Positions 61,215-64,000 of a stretch of 64,000 nt of DNA are shown one piece after another. Position 1 is the first letter of the stretch. Every line of letters starts with the position of its first letter. Below the pieces are notes generated by a model. It did not search any database. It was given only the letters and a program-made list of their open reading frames with translations, and was not told the DNA's origin. The stretch covers positions 1,129,501 through 1,193,500 of the forward strand of contig NZ_CP039650.1 of assembly GCF_004923315.1 (NCBI RefSeq), read 5' to 3'. The DNA is from Azospirillum sp. TSA2s (GTDB taxonomy: Bacteria; Pseudomonadota; Alphaproteobacteria; Azospirillales; Azospirillaceae). The translations under genes were made by a program, and so were the position numbers.

Positions 61215-63740
61215 TCACTCGTTCCGAAGCAATGGCGCCGAAGGCTGGCCAAGAGCCCGCCAAGTACCATAGAACCCGAAAGCAAGCGTGATCGCCGTGC
61301 TCAGCAAAGCGGTGGTGACGACCGCCGACGGCAGGAAGCTCCACTCCCAATGCATCAGGAACGTCAGCACCGCCCAGGCGGTCAGCGTGCCGATGATGCC
61401 GGCGATCACGGCGGTCAGCAGGCCGAGCAGCCCATATTCCAGCAGGAAGGCGCGCAGCACGTCGCCGCGCGTGGCGCCCAGCACCTTCAGCACCACCGCG
61501 TCATAGACCCGCCGGCGGTGCCCGGCGGCAACCGCACCGGCCAGAACCAGCGTGCCGGCGGCCAGCGTGATGCCGGCGACGATGCGCACAGCGGTGCCGA
61601 TATGGCCCAGCATCTCCGACACCGTGTCCAGAGCGTCCTTCACCCGCACCATGGTGATGTTGGGGAAGCGCTGCAGCACGGCGCGCTGCACCTGCGTCTC
61701 GGCGTCCGGCGTGGCGCGGACGGTGGCGACCCAGGTCTGCGGCGCGCCTTCCAGCGTGCCGGGGGCGAAGACCATGGTGAAGTTGATCGCCATGCTGCTG
61801 AAATCGGCGGAGCGTACGTTTGCGACCTTCGCCTCGATGCTGCGGCCCAGGATGTTGATGGTCAGGGTGGCGCCGGGACCGATGCCGAAGGCCTCGGCGA
61901 CGCTCTGGTGGATGGAGATCAGCGGCGGTCCGGCATAATCCTGCGGCCACCAGCTGCCGGCGGTGACGGTCGAATGCTTCGGGATCGTCGCGGAATAAGT
62001 GATGCCGCGGTCGCCGGCCAGGATCCAGGCCTGCTCCGGATTGACCAGCGCCTTTTCCGCCTCCTGCCCGTTCACCCGCTCGATCCGGCCGCGCAGGCTC
62101 GGCACCGCCTCGAAGGCGCTGGTGCCGGGGACGGCGGTCACGAGGTCCCGCAAGGGATCGAACTGGTCGCGCTGGATGTCGACGAAAAAGAAGGCGGGGG
62201 CGTCCTGCGGGATCGTCTCCGACACCCGGCGGGAGAAGTTGCCCTGGATCAGCGCGATGGCGACCAGCACCGTCAGGCCGAGTCCCAGCGACAGCACCAC
62301 CGCCGCCGTCGGATTGCCCGGCCGGTGCAGGTTGGCGAGCGCCAGCCGCAATCCCGGCCGCCTGACCCGCCCCACCCGCTTCGCCCCCCAGGTAACCAGG
62401 GCGGCGGCCGCGCGGAAGGCCATGAAGGTGGCGATGGAGCCGCCGACGAACCACAGGGCGAACAGCTTGTTGTGCGCCGTCAGCACCGCCAGCCCGGCGA
62501 GCGCCAGGGCCGACAGGATCATCGCGACGGTATAGGGCGTGCGCGGCCTCCCGCCGGCCGGGGTGATGACGTCGCGGAACAGGGCGCCCGCCGGCACCTC
62601 CCGCGCCCGGCCGAGCGGCCACAGCGAGAAGGTCAGCGCGGTCAGCACGCCATAGAGCGCGGCGAGAGCCAAAGCTCCGGGATAAACGCCGATATGCGCC
62701 GACACCGGCAGCACGCCGTCGAGCAGCCGGCCCAGCGCCAGCGGCGCAACCGCGCCCAGCGCCAGCCCGATGACGATGCCCAGCAATGCCAGCGCCAGGA
62801 TCTGCGCCAGATAGAGCTCGAAGACCAACGCCCCCGGCGCGCCGATGCACTTCATCATGGCGATGGTGCGGGCGCGGGAGTCCAGATGGCTGCGCACCGC
62901 ATTGCCGACCCCGACGCCGCCGACCAGCAGCGCAGTCAGCCCGACCAGGGTCAGGAACAGCGTCATGCGGTCGATGAAGCGTTCGATCTGCGGCGAAGCG
63001 TTGGTGTAGTCGCGCATCCGCCAGGGCGCATCGGGAAAGCGGGCGCGCAAACCCTCCTGCCACGCCTTCAGGTCGGTTTGCGGCGGCAGCGCCACCTTGG
63101 CGCTCCACCAGGTGAGGCTGCCGGGTTGCAGCAACCCGGTGCCCTGCAGCGACGGCAGAGCCACCAGCACCCTCGGCCCCAGCGAGAAGGCGTTGGAGGA
63201 GGCGCGGTCGGGCTCGCGGTCCAGCACGGCGGCGACGCGGTAGGCGCCTTCGCCGATGCGGATGCTGTCGCCGGGCTTGACCCCCAGCCGGTCGACCAGA
63301 CCGGCCTCGATCACCGCGCCCCAGCGGCCGTCCTTCTGCGCCAGCGCGTCCCGCAGGTCGCCGCCGCCTTCCAGCGTCACCGCGCCGTAGAGCGGATAGA
63401 GGCCGTCGACCGCCTTCAACTCGACCAGGGAGGAGCGCGTCTCGTCCGCGGCACGGGCCATCGCCCGCATCTCGGCGGATGTCGATACCCGGCCATCGGC
63501 CTTCAGCGCCGCCATCTGCTCGTCGGTCGGCGGGCTGTAGAGTTGCCGCAACGCGACGTCACCGCCCAGGATCGACCGCCCGTCGCTCGCCAGCCCGTCG
63601 AGCAGCCCGCTCGACACCGACTGCACCGAGGCGATGGCCGCGACGCCAAGGGCGAGGCAGGCGAGGAAGACCCAGAAGCCCTTCAGGCCGGTGCGCAGCT
63701 CCCGCCGGGCAAGCCGGAGCGCGAGGCTGAGGTTGGTCAT
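61215..63740 (-). CDS. FtsX-like ABC transporter permease (YbbP type)
   Basis: The 841-residue protein has N- and C-terminal FtsX-type membrane regions (first helix FWVFLACLALGVAAIASVQS). Two large periplasmic regions separate about ten membrane segments. It resembles E. coli YbbP, a permease that pairs with the ATPase YbbA, and is linked to lipoprotein or lysophospholipid processing. The ATPase gene is not visible and may lie to the right of the window. The ATG at 63740 gives MTNLSLALRLARRELR; GAGGGCGACACG precedes it. Confidence 0.88.
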   Translation of the reverse strand: MTNLSLALRLARRELRTGLKGFWVFLACLALGVAAIASVQSVSSGLLDGLASDGRSILGGDVALRQLYSPPTDEQMAALKADGRVSTSAEMRAMARAADETRSSLVELKAVDGLYPLYGAVTLEGGGDLRDALAQKDGRWGAVIEAGLVDRLGVKPGDSIRIGEGAYRVAAVLDREPDRASSNAFSLGPRVLVALPSLQGTGLLQPGSLTWWSAKVALPPQTDLKAWQEGLRARFPDAPWRMRDYTNASPQIERFIDRMTLFLTLVGLTALLVGGVGVGNAVRSHLDSRARTIAMMKCIGAPGALVFELYLAQILALALLGIVIGLALGAVAPLALGRLLDGVLPVSAHIGVYPGALALAALYGVLTALTFSLWPLGRAREVPAGALFRDVITPAGGRPRTPYTVAMILSALALAGLAVLTAHNKLFALWFVGGSIATFMAFRAAAALVTWGAKRVGRVRRPGLRLALANLHRPGNPTAAVVLSLGLGLTVLVAIALIQGNFSRRVSETIPQDAPAFFFVDIQRDQFDPLRDLVTAVPGTSAFEAVPSLRGRIERVNGQEAEKALVNPEQAWILAGDRGITYSATIPKHSTVTAGSWWPQDYAGPPLISIHQSVAEAFGIGPGATLTINILGRSIEAKVANVRSADFSSMAINFTMVFAPGTLEGAPQTWVATVRATPDAETQVQRAVLQRFPNITMVRVKDALDTVSEMLGHIGTAVRIVAGITLAAGTLVLAGAVAAGHRRRVYDAVVLKVLGATRGDVLRAFLLEYGLLGLLTAVIAGIIGTLTAWAVLTFLMHWEWSFLPSAVVTTALLSTAITLAFGFYGTWRALGQPSAPLLRNE

Positions 63741-63769
63741 CGTGTCGCCCTCCCCACGCGCCCGCACTT

Positions 63770-63973
63770 ATCCCCTCTCCCCCCCGGGGAGAGGGTTAGG
63801 GTGAGGGGGGCGCATGGCGAGGAGTCAGTTGATGACGAGGGGTTTGCGCGCCGAGCAGCGCCACGCCGCGCATCCCCCTCACCCCGACCCTCTCCCCGCT
63901 TTCGGCGGACCGGAGGTCCGCCTGTCGCGTCAGCGCAAACGAAGTTTGCGCGTGAGCGGGGGGGAGAGGGAGA
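63770..63973. repeat. Intergenic hairpin repeat, subclass B copy 3 (with inserted module)
   Basis: TCCCCTCTCCCCCCCGGGGA, GAGGGTTAGGGTGAGGGGGG is mirrored by ATCCCCCTCACCCCGACCCT, CTCCCCGC and GCGGGGGGGAGAGGGA. Inside the loop is a module with two stems (63904-63922 and 63933-63951), related in inverted order to the module at 13252-13330. The remaining bases to the window end hold nothing recognisable. Confidence 0.8.
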
Positions 63974-64000
63974 GTCCACCGCCATCGTAATTCCCATCCC

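Overview
The window is a gene-dense, high-GC alphaproteobacterial chromosome segment that most resembles Azospirillum (Rhodospirillales). The main support is the histidine operon order hisB-hisH-acetyltransferase-hisA-hisF-hisE-HIT, with a 122-residue HIT protein, which matches the operon described in Azospirillum brasilense. The neighbourhood rho-hemJ-hemH-hemE | ppsR-maf-aroE-coaE-dnaQ and the mnmE-mnmG-rsmG-parA-parB cluster are typical of alphaproteobacterial origin regions. I see no tRNA or rRNA genes, insertion sequences, prophage or CRISPR array. Nearly all genes are intact core genes.

Layout, left part. 1-4003: end of rbfA, truB, rpsO, pnp (ribosome maturation, pseudouridylation, RNA decay). 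4128-5862: a YafY-type regulator, a VOC protein and an EVE-domain protein with a clear dyad between regulator and targets. 6096-12015: cytochrome c maturation genes ccmCDEFGHI (ccmA and ccmB are elsewhere). 12150-13148: Smr and XRE proteins. 13361-17604: leftward his operon. 17740-21270: a lipoprotein with a degenerate HtrA-like domain, then hslVU. 21324-24754: mltA and a Tim44-domain gene (leftward), fxsA and secB (rightward). 24995-29395: leftward rho, hemJ, hemH, hemE.

Centre. The 468-bp gap 29396-29863 between divergent hemE and ppsR has the hallmarks of the chromosomal replication origin: one perfect and four single-mismatch DnaA boxes, an AT-rich patch, and the same flanking genes as Caulobacter oriC. 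Five parS-like 16-mers (21303, 31868, 39374, 41379, 49062) surround it, and parA-parB lie at 42015-43720. The window therefore appears to hold both the origin and the segregation centromere.

Right part. 29864-33499: ppsR, maf, aroE, coaE, dnaQ. 33643-37225: quinone oxidoreductase, MGMT and a thioredoxin-domain protein (leftward). 37408-43720: DUF6489, 2Fe-2S ferredoxin, mnmE, mnmG, rsmG, parA, parB. 43748-46794: folA, hemW, rdgB, rph (leftward). 46834-50688: an MFS exporter divergent from a hybrid malic enzyme. 50834-52008: an XRE-GNAT pair. 52184-59379: phosphate regulon phoR-pstSCAB-phoB with a Pho box and no phoU. 59532-63740: SAM hydrolase-type protein, Bax inhibitor-1 protein and an FtsX-type permease.

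A family of hairpin-forming intergenic repeats (six copies in two subclasses, plus one unrelated dual-hairpin element) sits mostly between convergent genes. Two copies carry a related inserted module whose stems covary, and one copy has been read into the phoR coding frame.
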